From the NCBI GenBank assembly GCA_029717555.1, contig JAMDHS010000025.1, forward strand, positions 1-64,000: a stretch of 64,000 nucleotides of DNA, read 5' to 3'. The notes below the pieces were generated by a model. That model was not told the origin of the DNA and did no database searches. It saw nothing but the letters and a program-made list of their open reading frames with translations. Shown here one piece after another: positions 33,693 through 43,020 of this stretch (its first letter is position 1; the number at the start of each line of letters is the position of its first letter). Made by a program: the position numbers and the translations under genes. The DNA comes from Peribolospora baueri. Lineage: Eukaryota > Basidiomycota > Peribolosporomycetes > Peribolosporales > Peribolosporaceae.

Positions 33693-36600
33693 CACAGCTA
33701 CGGCTACGGCTACGGCTACGGCGGCCGCCGCGGCGCCATCCTCTTCCCTCTCCGCTTCCGCGACTCCCTTTGCTCTTCATGGCGAGATGAACCGCCGGAA
33801 AGACTTTGTCGCCCCTTCCAACTCCACCCATGTCGCCCCTTCCAACTCGGCTCACGTCGCCCCTCCCAGCTCCGTTCACGTCGGCACGACCACCGCCCCC
33901 CGCGGCGACGGCACTTCGACGCCTGGATCGGTTAGCGTGCTCGTCGGCGACCAGTCTTACATGGACGCATCCAGCCTCACCGCCGGCTCTCCCACGCCGG
34001 ACTTTGCTTCCCACGGAACCGATCCTCTCGACGCCCGAGCCGGCGGCGGCGGCAGCAGCGCGCCTACTGCCACCGAGGTCATGGCCGCCATGAGCCTCAA
34101 CACCCGTCATGGTGTCGGAATGGCCATCTCGCCCGGCGTGTCCGCTGCCACGGGCCATGGCCTCGCGATCGGCGTCGGCGAGGTCGACGACAACGACCAC
34201 GACGGCGAGGAACGCCGAGACGGCAACGGCAACCGTGGCGCCGTTCGTTCGCGTCTGTCGTCCAGGCGCGGATCGCCTCCTCTCGCGCCCATCGTCGCCA
34301 TGGCCACAACCACCCGTGGCCGCGGACTCCCGGACGACGTTTTCGGCGGCGCCGCCGCCTCCGGCCATATCCCGCCTTTCCCCTCCGTCTCCGTCGCACC
34401 CGTCGACTTTGCCGCCCTCTCGGCCGTGCCGATGCAGCACACCCACACCACCACCACCCTCGCCGACATCGGACGCGCGGCCGCAACGCAGGTCGGCGAT
34501 GCCCAGGCCGCCGTCGGAATGGCGGCCCTCAGCGGCGGACTCGACCCGCTCGCCTCGCTCGGCACCGCCGCGGCCGCGGCCGGCGCGCTCCAGAGCGTCG
34601 TCAGCGCCGGCCTCAGCATGGGCCTCGGCGTCCCCGGCCTCGCTTCCCGGTCGGCCGTCTCCCCCTCCGCCGCCGCCGCTTCCCTTACCCTCCAACCTAA
34701 CCCCCATCCGCAAGCCCACCCGTCCGCCGTCGTTCACCCCAACGCTCACGGTCCTCCCTCTTCTTCTTCTCATACCTCCCCTGGCCCCCCCTCGCATTCC
34801 ACCCTCCACGACCGCGAACGCGCAGTCTCTGCGTGCTCCTCGCCCTCTCTCGGGGAGAGCCACCGAGTCAGCTTTAGTAGCGACTCGCTAGGCGGAGGCG
34901 GCCGGAGGAGTAGTGGCGCCGGCGCTGGCGCCGGTTTGGGTGTGACTGTGACTGGAGTGGCGGCGGTGAAGGGGCGCGATTTGGTGGACTCGCGCGATCA
35001 CGACGATGACGGGGACGAGGTGGACGCTGACGATGGCGATGGCGATAACGATGTTGGCTTGATACGGCGCAAGACGACGGGAGAGGTGCGCAACGAGGGA
35101 GAGCGCGAGCGTAGGTGGAGGTCGAGGGCGAGGGGCCTCAAGTCTCCCCTCGGTCGCTCCAACACTTTTTCCTCTGGATCCGCCTCCCCCGCCCTCCCCT
35201 CCATCCCCGGCACGCCCACCGTTCCCCACGACCCCTCGAGGAGCGCCAGCGGCCCCGGTAGTCTCGACGGAACCGGTGCTGGCGCCGCCGTCGGCGTCGG
35301 TGCCGGCACCGGAGCCCGATCCGGAGCCCAAACCCAAGCCAGCTTCGGGAGCGAGCACGAGGGCAGCGTGCCGGCTCTGCAACCGGACGAGTCGAGCACG
35401 GACGGGGACGAGAGCGGCGCCGCCGTCTTCACTCCCGGCACCTCCTCTCTCCGTCCCTCCTTCCCTGCCGTTCGCCCCGCCCTCAACCGGCTCGATAGCT
35501 CTCACGCCGTCGTCGGCGAAGGCGAAGGCGACGGCGACGTCGTCGGAGACGGAGAGCACTACGCCGTCGCTGGTCCCAAGTTGCCTCCCAATTTCGACCC
35601 TTGCCCCGCCCTCAGCGGCGGCCTCATGGGCGTCGGCAGAGGAGGCCATTTCGGACGAGGCGTGCGCGACAAGGTCGCCGACGTCCTCTCCCCCCTCATC
35701 CGCGACGTCCCGCTCGAACTCGACCGCGATGGAGAGGGCGATGGTGATGGCGGCGGATGCGAAGGCTTGACCATCGGCCTCGCCGAGTTTGGATGCCTCA
35801 ACTCGCGCTCCATGGAGCTTATGCCCGCCCTCATCTCCCACTTTGCCAAGCGTGATGAGCGGGATCGCAAGAAGGCGGCGGCGGCGGAGGCGGACAGCAA
35901 CGACGACGAGCACGAAGCTCGGCAGCAGCAGCAGGACTACTTTGGCAGGTCGGCCTGGAAGGCTCGTCACAAGACCACTAGTAGCTCCCGGCTCACCTTC
36001 CAGATCACCCACGAGGACTCCACCCAGGCCGACTTTCGGCCGCTCATCCAGACGCTCAACTCGCACCCAGAGTCATACCTCAACCCGCAATGGCTGAGCC
36101 ACCACTCGCCCTCGTTGACCAACCACGTCTTCCCTTCCATGGTCGCTCGCCCCTTTGCCTCGCGCGTCCTGCCGCCCAACAGCTTGCACGTCGGCATGTC
36201 CCTCATGGACCTCCATTGGTCTCACACCACCCGTGACCCCACCGAGTCCCTCGCCACCGTCGCCCACACCGAGCTCACCGCTTTCCTCACCGCCCGCGCA
36301 CAAGAGTTTAGGAAGGGCGGCGTCCTCGTCCTCGCCTTTATCGCCCGTCAGGACGACCCCGAGATCGGCTACCGGCCCCGCTCCACGGCGCACCAAGATT
36401 TCGGTGGTGGTGGTGGTCGTGGCGGCGCCCCTCCCGCTGCCGGTGGCCTCGCCGCACCCTCGTCCTTCACCTCGTCCATGCGAAGGCAGAGGTCCGGCTC
36501 TTCCCCCGCCGCGCATCCCCCACCGCCTCAGCGGTACGGCCCGGACCTCTGGACGACGCTGAACAACACCTTGGCACCGTGCATCCAACGTCTGGTATCG

Positions 36601-37122
36601 TGTAACATGCTCAAGTCCGACGTTGCCCGTCACCTCCTCGGCCTTCCCCTCCACCCTCGCACCCCTCGCGAAACTCGCTCCGTCCTCCGCTCCGTCAAAC
36701 ATCTTTGGAACCTCGAATGGTCGTGCGGACTGGGCTCGGACTTGTCCAACACCAACGCCAACGCCAACGCCGCCTCGCCCCTCCCCGGCACCACCTCGTT
36801 TCCTTCCGACGCCCAGCGCGCTCCCGACTCGGTCGTCCCGCCCTCGGAGGAGGACACGCTGCGCATCCCTCACCCCGCCTCGCTCGCCCTCGCCGCCGGC
36901 ACGCTCAGCCGAGTAGCGTACGCCGAACACGCGCTCCAGTTCATCAAGAACATCTACGAACACCACTTTCGCGCCGTCCTCCGCGAGCACGGTAGGCTCA
37001 GCAAAGGGGCCACTGAGTTTGTTCTTGATAGCCTGTTTGACACCGTGCGCGAAAAGGCAGAGGCTGGAGGCTTGGAGGAGCTTGAGATGGAGCTGTGCGT
37101 GCTTGCCCTCCGCCGAGCTTGA
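32272..37122 (+). CDS. Giant disordered protein with C-terminal SABATH-like methyltransferase domain
   Basis: One uninterrupted frame of 1616 codons, starting at an ATG in good context (CACCATG) after a pyrimidine-rich leader; the frame is open further upstream but without ATG. Residues 1 to about 1100 are low-complexity: Pro/Arg/His/Asp/Glu/Ser/Gly runs, a Thr/Lys run near 33650-33700, and a short near-repeat (HVAPSNS three times, about residues 515-540). From about residue 1150 the sequence resembles the SABATH family of SAM-dependent carboxyl methyltransferases. Support comes from EFGCLNSRSMELM where the SAM-site Gly-Cys motif sits, DFRPLIQTLNSHPES, VARPFASRVLPPNSLHVG followed by SLMDLHWSH, and a helical C-terminus (FRAVLREHG). 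SABATH enzymes methylate small carboxylic acids; this substrate is unknown. It has no intron, in sharp contrast to its neighbours. The reverse strand is also open for over 700 codons, but this is compositional. Confidence 0.7.
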
Positions 37123-37911
37123 ACGCCCGCCGCTGCCCAATCCTTTCCTCCCTTCATCTACGTCCGCCCGTCGCAAGCGCCCCCAATTTTTCTTGATTCT
37201 GCGCTTTCTTGGCCCTCTTTTTTGGTTTTCCGATACGCTACGCTAGGGCTTTTGTCGTCTAAGAATCATCCGCGTCACCGGCTATCTTCTTCCCTTTCCT
37301 CGTCGCTTTCAGGGCTATTTTGGTTTTCTTTGGGTCTCCGGGTCTCATCTCTATTCGCGTTCCCTGTCTTCGTCTTACTAGTCTGTCCGTCCGTTCGTCC
37401 GTCCCGCCGCAGATCCCATCTATCGTAGCCGCATCGTTCGTGTCCCCGCGTCTTTTTCTTCCCAACACGCTCCTCTAGTCATCCCTCCCCCCTCCTCCCC
37501 CCCCCCCCCTCCCCCCCCCCCCCCCCCCCGCCCCCAATGCCCCACTTCCCCTCTTTATTCGTTCGTCTCGCCGCCTCAACTCATTCCACGTCCCATGTTT
37601 TGCCACGTCTCCATGTAAAACTATTTTCCCCCTTCCATACATACATCCATCCATCCATCGAGCCGACCGTGGGGGCGTCGTCGCTCGCAGATTGTCGAAT
37701 GACAAATTTTGTCGTCGGATCGTAACGCAACCAACAGCTAGCGGGCTTCATCTTCCCATCTCCATCCATCCGTCAAAGGCGAGGTCAGGTTTGATGGACA
37801 CCGATGCCGGCCTGGAGTGAAAGAAAAAATAAAGGGGGCGCCGGAGTGAGTGACGGCTCACATGTTCGGGTTCCCGCCTGTGTTCCGAGCTGACTCCGAC
37901 GCCGGAATCCA
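37123..37911. other. Convergent intergenic region with poly-C tract
   Basis: About 790 bp between the methyltransferase stop and the decayed phosphatase gene. It is pyrimidine-rich throughout, with an almost pure C tract at about 37486-37534 (interrupted by a few T and one G) and CATC repeats near 37640-37660. No gene is seen. Confidence 0.6.
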
Positions 37912-40900
37912 TCATTTCAGCTCGTGTCCACGACCAAAAAAGAAAAGAAAATAAAAGAAAACGCAACGCCGCAAGAAGAAGACCTGCACGCACCCGTAAC
38001 AAACGAAATCAAAGTTGGCTGCCGCGGGCGCCTTTCCGACGTTGCGGAGGAACGAAGGGAGCGGGCAGAGGCCGTCGGCGCGGGCGCGGGCGCGGGCGGG
38101 GCAGCCTTGGTCCTCGTCCAGTGGGATGATGGCCTCGTTGATTTGCGCGCGGACGTACTGCTCGGGTCTGCTGCGCGCGAAGTGGAGGGGAGCGGAGGAG
38201 AGGAAGGATGTGGAACGGCTTCGGTTAGACTAGACGGTCGAGAGAGTCGAGTCGAAAAATAAAATTTGCGACGCGACGGCGAGACGTGATTCCCGACAGA
38301 AGAAAACGAAAGGAAACGCAGACTCACTGCTCGCCCTCGGAGCACTCGATGACTTCGGGAACGAAACGGGCGCCGAAGGGGACGATATAGCTCGTCTTGA
38401 ACTTGCAGTTCGGGTCCATGGTCGTCGAGGATAGGTTCCCGGCCGTCGAGGCGAGGGAAGGCGGGTTAGGGGTGTAGGCATGGGCGATAGAACGCTATGT
38501 GAGATGTAAGAGCAGAGGGGACCTCGGCTCACAGTAGAATTGTGTCATGTTGAGAGCGGCGAGCACGGAAACGATCACGTCTGCCGTTCCCATAGGTGTG
38601 AGTGGTCACAGAAAGAATAATGAGCGTCCCTTCAGCGCTTGCGCCGCGGGGACCCCCGTGCGACTCACAGTCATGACTGAAATCGAAGTACAAGTTCTGG
38701 CCAAGGGGGAAGTACACGGAGCTCGAGTCGAGCATCGTATTCTGTGTGGTGACCGCATTAGTGGAATTGACGGTCCGTGGCGTTGAAGGTAAAGGGCGTC
38801 TTTGTAAGACGACGGTAAAGCTCCATGGCCCAGCCTGTTCGGAATCGCGGTTCCCAACATGGACCTACGGTTATATGCCGGCGGAAGGGCGAGGAGCAGG
38901 ACGTGAAGTGGAACGTGACGGGGCTCACCGACGCCCTGAGCACGGCCGCTGGGGTTGGAGAATCCGTAATCACCGTGGAAGGTGAGGTCGAGGGAGTACG
39001 CATAGCCCTCCCACTCTTCCTGGGTGAAGAGGGAACAGAAGGAGGAGTAGCCGAGGGCGACCGCTGTGAAGGGAGAAGGTACAAGGAGGACAAGTTGGGA
39101 ACGAGCGGGAGGCGATTTTTCGGACCGGAATGGCGTTCGGCTTGGTACCCACTCTCGTATGCGCAGAGAGACTGCATTCCATACGCGAGGGTGGTATTGA
39201 GGTTGAGACCCGTCACGTAAGCTGAAGGCGAGCGACCGCGTCCTTGAGGTAGAAGGGCTCCCGCTACGCCGTGGAGGAGGAGCGAGCGTTGCGCAAGCGA
39301 AAACAGCGATCGATGAGAACACTCGGACTCGACCGTGGCACACTCATTGGCGCCGCCACATCTTCGTCGGACGACTCACTTGCTCCGCCTGTTTATCTCC
39401 GAGCCAGAGATTGTTCAAGTTGTCTCTGGGACAAGGGCCGGGTCGAGAATGCGGCTCAGATGAGTGGCGGCGTGGGAAGGGGACCAGAAAAAGATTGGAG
39501 TGCGCGACACTCACGTATCGTAGGGCGCCAGAGTGTTATTGAAACCTTTCGCGGGCGTGTCCCCAGACTCGACGATGACCTCGAGGTCCACCTTGTCGGC
39601 AAAGTCGAGGCCGAAGAAGCCAGCGAGAAAGTAGCGCGCCGAGTCGAGCACGCGCTGCTCCGACGTCGTTCGGGCCACGGGCTTGTGCGTCTGGTTGGCC
39701 AGTATGTAGATGTGACCGTAGTTATAGAATGCGGCTATTCCCGAGTCGAAGACTGTAGGTGGGGAGCGGCGCAAGAGCAAAACACAGGTCATGGCCAGCG
39801 AACATTGAAAGATATAGACTAGACTGCGGGGCTCACGTTCCTGGGTGCCGATGGGAACGAGAATCTCGGCCTACATTGAGAAGAAGAGGAGAGGTAGAGT
39901 GTGATAAGGGATGAGCCATCGAGATGTCCAGTTAAATTAACTAAAATAAGGAGGAAAGCGGAAGACCGCCGGGAGTGAATGGAACGGATGTACGCACTCC
40001 CAGCTTGTACGTTCACTTGTTCAAGAGCTGGAGCGGACCGTGCGCCTTGAGCTGACGGGGGCAAGAATTGGAATGAGCAGGGAGTTCATTGGGACCGGAA
40101 ACTGTGAAGTGGGACGAAAGGTTCGATGGAAAAAGGAGGGCATGGACAAACTTACATTAGTGTTCTTGACGGCCTCTCCGAAGGCAGGTGCGCCTGAGGG
40201 AGAACGAGCGGTTGAGCGCTTGTGGCGGAAAAAAGGAACAGAGGTCAGTCAGGTGGAGGTGCTTACCCCTCGGTAGAGCATGAAGTCGGGTAACTGCCGG
40301 ACAGGGAAGGATCAGGCGGGGCAAAAGTGAGCAGCGATCCAAGAAGCGACGAGACGACGCCGTCCAGTGACTACGATGCTGCCGTTGGAAGGACAGCCGG
40401 ATCGACCGACCTAGCACCGTGTCGATGCAAGACATGGACCTGCTTGATCTCGCAAGACTCGTTGAGGACCTTGTATTTGGCCGTCTCGGGGAAGAGTGGG
40501 CTCGAGAAGTAGGGCGAGGTATTTCCCAGGGACTCGAAGATGTTGAACGTCGTCTCCCGCGAGGAGGAAGGGGACGAGGACGATGGAGACGACACCGTCG
40601 CCATCGCCTCTCCAACCCGCGGCTCAGATCTTCTCGAGACACGCGAACCGGCCCTTGAAAAGAAATGAGGGGGACAGACAGCAGGAGGAAGTACAAGAAG
40701 AAGTGAACCTCCACCCAGATCGGATCCTACCATCCCGCCATACTGCTCGCGCCACCGCGAAGGACGAGGCGGTCTCCACTCACGCCTGAGCCAAGAACGG
40801 CGCCGGGCCGGTCGAGGTGGGACATGGATAACCAATGTCCGTGGGGAAGGAGCCAGCGCCGGTGGGAGTTAAAGAAGAAGCCTTGCGCTGGATCTCGAGT

Positions 40901-40977
40901 GGTCCAGCCGACACGCGCACCAGACCGTCCAAGTAGGCGAGAGCGAGGGCGAAGAAGAGGACGCCGCGAAGGGGCAT
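37912..40977 (-). pseudogene. Decayed secreted histidine acid phosphatase (phytase family)
   Basis: Recognisable exon blocks: 40784-40977, 40411-40653, 40267-40293, 40156-40193, 39998-40051, 39837-39870, 39515-39752, 39380-39425, 39153-39263, 38929-39063, 38669-38834, 38533-38580, 38328-38494, 37912-38170. The start gives a signal peptide (MPLRGVLFFALALAYLDG). Family marks are VHVLHRHGA, QELFDSGIAAFYNYG, VARTTSEQRVLDSARYFLAG, MQSLCAYE, FTQEEWEGYAYSLDL, FDFSHD and VPFGARF. Several independent lesions interrupt it. The Arg after RHGA reads as Ser. One extra G at the 40267 donor shifts frame. TGA at 40013-40015 replaces the expected Trp of NKWTYKLG. Exon 39153-39263 is one base short at about 39220. 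Exon 38669-38834 is one base long at about 38778. Exon 38328-38494 is out of phase with an in-frame TAA. The working enzyme would release phosphate from organic esters outside the cell. Alternative splicing cannot easily rescue all lesions. An earlier ATG at 41070 is less likely. Confidence 0.75.
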
Positions 40978-41735
40978 CGAGATGGGGGATCGCTTGCTCT
41001 TCGACGCCAGCGAAGAGGCGGATGAGAGGTAGACGGGGTAGAGAAGAGAAGAGAGAGTGGAAAGGGACATCAGAGGGCGCACTGTGCGTCTCGCTCGCGC
41101 CTATAAATAAGGACCTTGTGTTGCAAGATATGACTGTAGCCAGGGACGATGAGATTGGCATGCGCTATCTTTTCTCTCATCTCCTTTAGACGTTCATGAG
41201 ACATATGGCACGGGTGCCGGAAGGGGATGTGTGAAGCAAGATTACAAGGACGGTGGTTGGAAGTTGGGATGGGTCGCGTGAGTTATCTGATCTACAGCAA
41301 CTACATCCTTCCAACGGCGCCTTGGGCGTCTGTGGCGCTCTGCTTGCTCCTTCGGAAAGGGGCGGACGAACTACTATAACAGGTAAGCAGGGAGAGGTGG
41401 CTTGCAAACGGACGGATGGGGGCGCATGAGCCGCCGCCGTTCATGCTTACGGTCTATCATCGCCAAGAGGGAAGGACGGCAGAAGGAACGACTGACGAGC
41501 GTCTCGGGTGATGGACGGCCCATTCTTACAAAGTGTTTGATTCTTATAAGGTGGATTGAGTGGAGGGGGGCAAGCGAGCACGGAGTGTCTGCTTGACGAT
41601 CTATGGAGTACACTGCAAGTCTACAGAAGCGTAAGGGGAGAAGACAGCCTCTCTCTTTGGCCGTGCCAGCGCCGCGCCTCTTGCCTCACCCACCACGTCT
41701 CCCTCTGTGGTGGGCGCGCAACAGGGCAGTCCAAC
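40978..41735. other. Intergenic region with TATA-like box
   Basis: About 760 bp between the phosphatase relic and the MIA40 stop. TATAAATA lies at 41102-41109 (TATTTATA on the minus strand), about 125 bp upstream of the phosphatase ATG at 40977 and only about 32 bp from the alternative ATG at 41070. This favours the downstream start. No gene is seen. Confidence 0.55.
41102..41109 (-). promoter_or_regulatory. TATA-like element of the phosphatase relic
   Basis: An AT-rich octamer, TATTTATA on the minus strand, in otherwise GC-rich DNA. Its spacing to the signal-peptide ATG would leave a leader of roughly 90-100 nt. Confidence 0.45.
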
Positions 41736-42757
41736 TCAATGCGCCTCCTCCTTCTCTGGAGCTGAACCAGTCTCGGTGACAGGCTCCCTCTTCGTCTTCT
41801 CGTCATCCGTACGCGACTTTGCATCCTCCGCCGCTGCCTCGTCCGCGTCCATGTCGTCGATTTCTGAGCGGATTGGGATGAATGGGGAAGGAAGTTAGAG
41901 GCGGAGGGGGGGAAGCCATAATCAACATGCGTGCATGGAGAAAGACCATTGACGTCGGCTCCTCCATCCTCCGTCCTTCCCTAGCCAGTCAACGGCGCCG
42001 TTGGAGAAAAGAACAGGGAGCCACTTACCCTCAGCATAGACGTCCGGATGCTCCCTGAAGCAATCCTGCATGGCCTTGAACTTTTCGATGCAGTCCACGC
42101 CCTTCGGCTCAGCCTCGGAGTAAACGAAGCAGCTGAACGCGGCCTTGAACTGCTCCCCGCAAGGCCCGTGAGCCATACCACCAAGACAAGGGCAGTCCCA
42201 GTTAATCGTGTCCGTCTCCGGGTCGTACGCCGATTGTTGCTGTGCGGGCGTCTCCGACCCGTCTCCACCGTCCTCTTGCGAGTCAGGGCCCTTGGGCTTT
42301 CCGTCAGGTGTTGCCTTCTTCTCCGCCGCCTTGTTCACCTTCGACGACGGGGCATCTGGAGAGACTCCTACAAGCGTAAAAAAAGGGCCGAGCCGGATAA
42401 GGCAGGCCATGCCATGTCAAGCCATGTCAGACGGGCCTCCGGACTACCCCTTCGCGCGAAGAAAGACAAGTAGAGTGCGGCGCATTCCCGCTCACTCTTT
42501 TCGTCGTCAAGCCGTACGCTATCCCTACTCAACCCCGACAGTGTAAGAGCGGCTGCTACACCAAAGCCGCTGAGCCATGCTAGCCGGGTCGTCGTCGAAG
42601 GGGAGGGGGACGACGATGGTCCGGTAGAAGAGGAAGCGTAGGTGCGGGCACGGGCACGCAAAGAGACGGACGCCGCTCGCGGGCAGCAAAATGTTGGGCC
42701 CGCAGTGGTGACGGCCGTCCGGACTGCAGAGCGAGCGAGTCGAGGACTAAAAGACAT
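41736..42757 (-). CDS. MIA40: Mitochondrial intermembrane-space import oxidoreductase Mia40
   Basis: Exons 42496-42757, 42029-42367, 41736-41863; 242 aa. The N-terminus is an Arg/Ser-rich presequence ([15 protein letters not shown]), followed by a single hydrophobic segment ([18 protein letters not shown]) that would anchor the protein in the inner membrane, as in other fungal Mia40. The core has the redox CPC motif ([10 protein letters not shown]) and twin Cx9C pairs ([11 protein letters not shown] and [11 protein letters not shown]). It oxidises and traps Cys-rich small proteins entering the intermembrane space, together with Erv1. The C-terminus is acidic. An ATG at 42805 in the same frame would add a His-rich 16-residue extension; I prefer 42757 because the presequence then starts directly. 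The 263 bp to the divergent HyuA gene should serve as a common promoter. Confidence 0.93.
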
Positions 42758-43020
42758 GACGGGCGGGAGATGGAGGTGAGGATGAAAGCGATGGTGATGG
42801 CGCATGCCGAGCTCGAGCTTCGAATCTTCTCTCGGCCGAGACGGTGATCAACCTTCCGATCGCCTATTGCCGCGCACTTAGACGGCGATAAGACGGGTCG
42901 ATCATATCGGCGGTTCGGTTGTACGGTCTAGCCGCTCGCCGAGAGTGGGGGTGAGGGGCCGAGGGAGGCTTCGAGGGGGCCCTCCTTTCTTGTCTCCCAA
43001 TCTCATCATCCTCCACCCAC
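42758..43020. promoter_or_regulatory. Divergent promoter region, MIA40 / HyuA gene
   Basis: Only 263 bp separate the two start codons, so promoters of both genes must lie here or overlap the other transcript. I see no TATA box. Confidence 0.5.

Noticed and set aside
32716-34863. A 715-codon open frame on the minus strand inside the methyltransferase gene
   Set aside because: It is Gly/Arg-rich without any domain and lies antisense to a frame that ends in a recognisable enzyme domain. High GC at third positions explains it.
37917-38345. Minus-strand frame of about 140 codons
   Set aside because: It is an out-of-frame shadow of the last exons of the phosphatase relic and contains that relic's intron.
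40978-41070. Longer N-terminus for the phosphatase from ATG 41070
   Set aside because: It would place a charged 31-residue stretch before the signal peptide and leave almost no leader after the TATA-like box.
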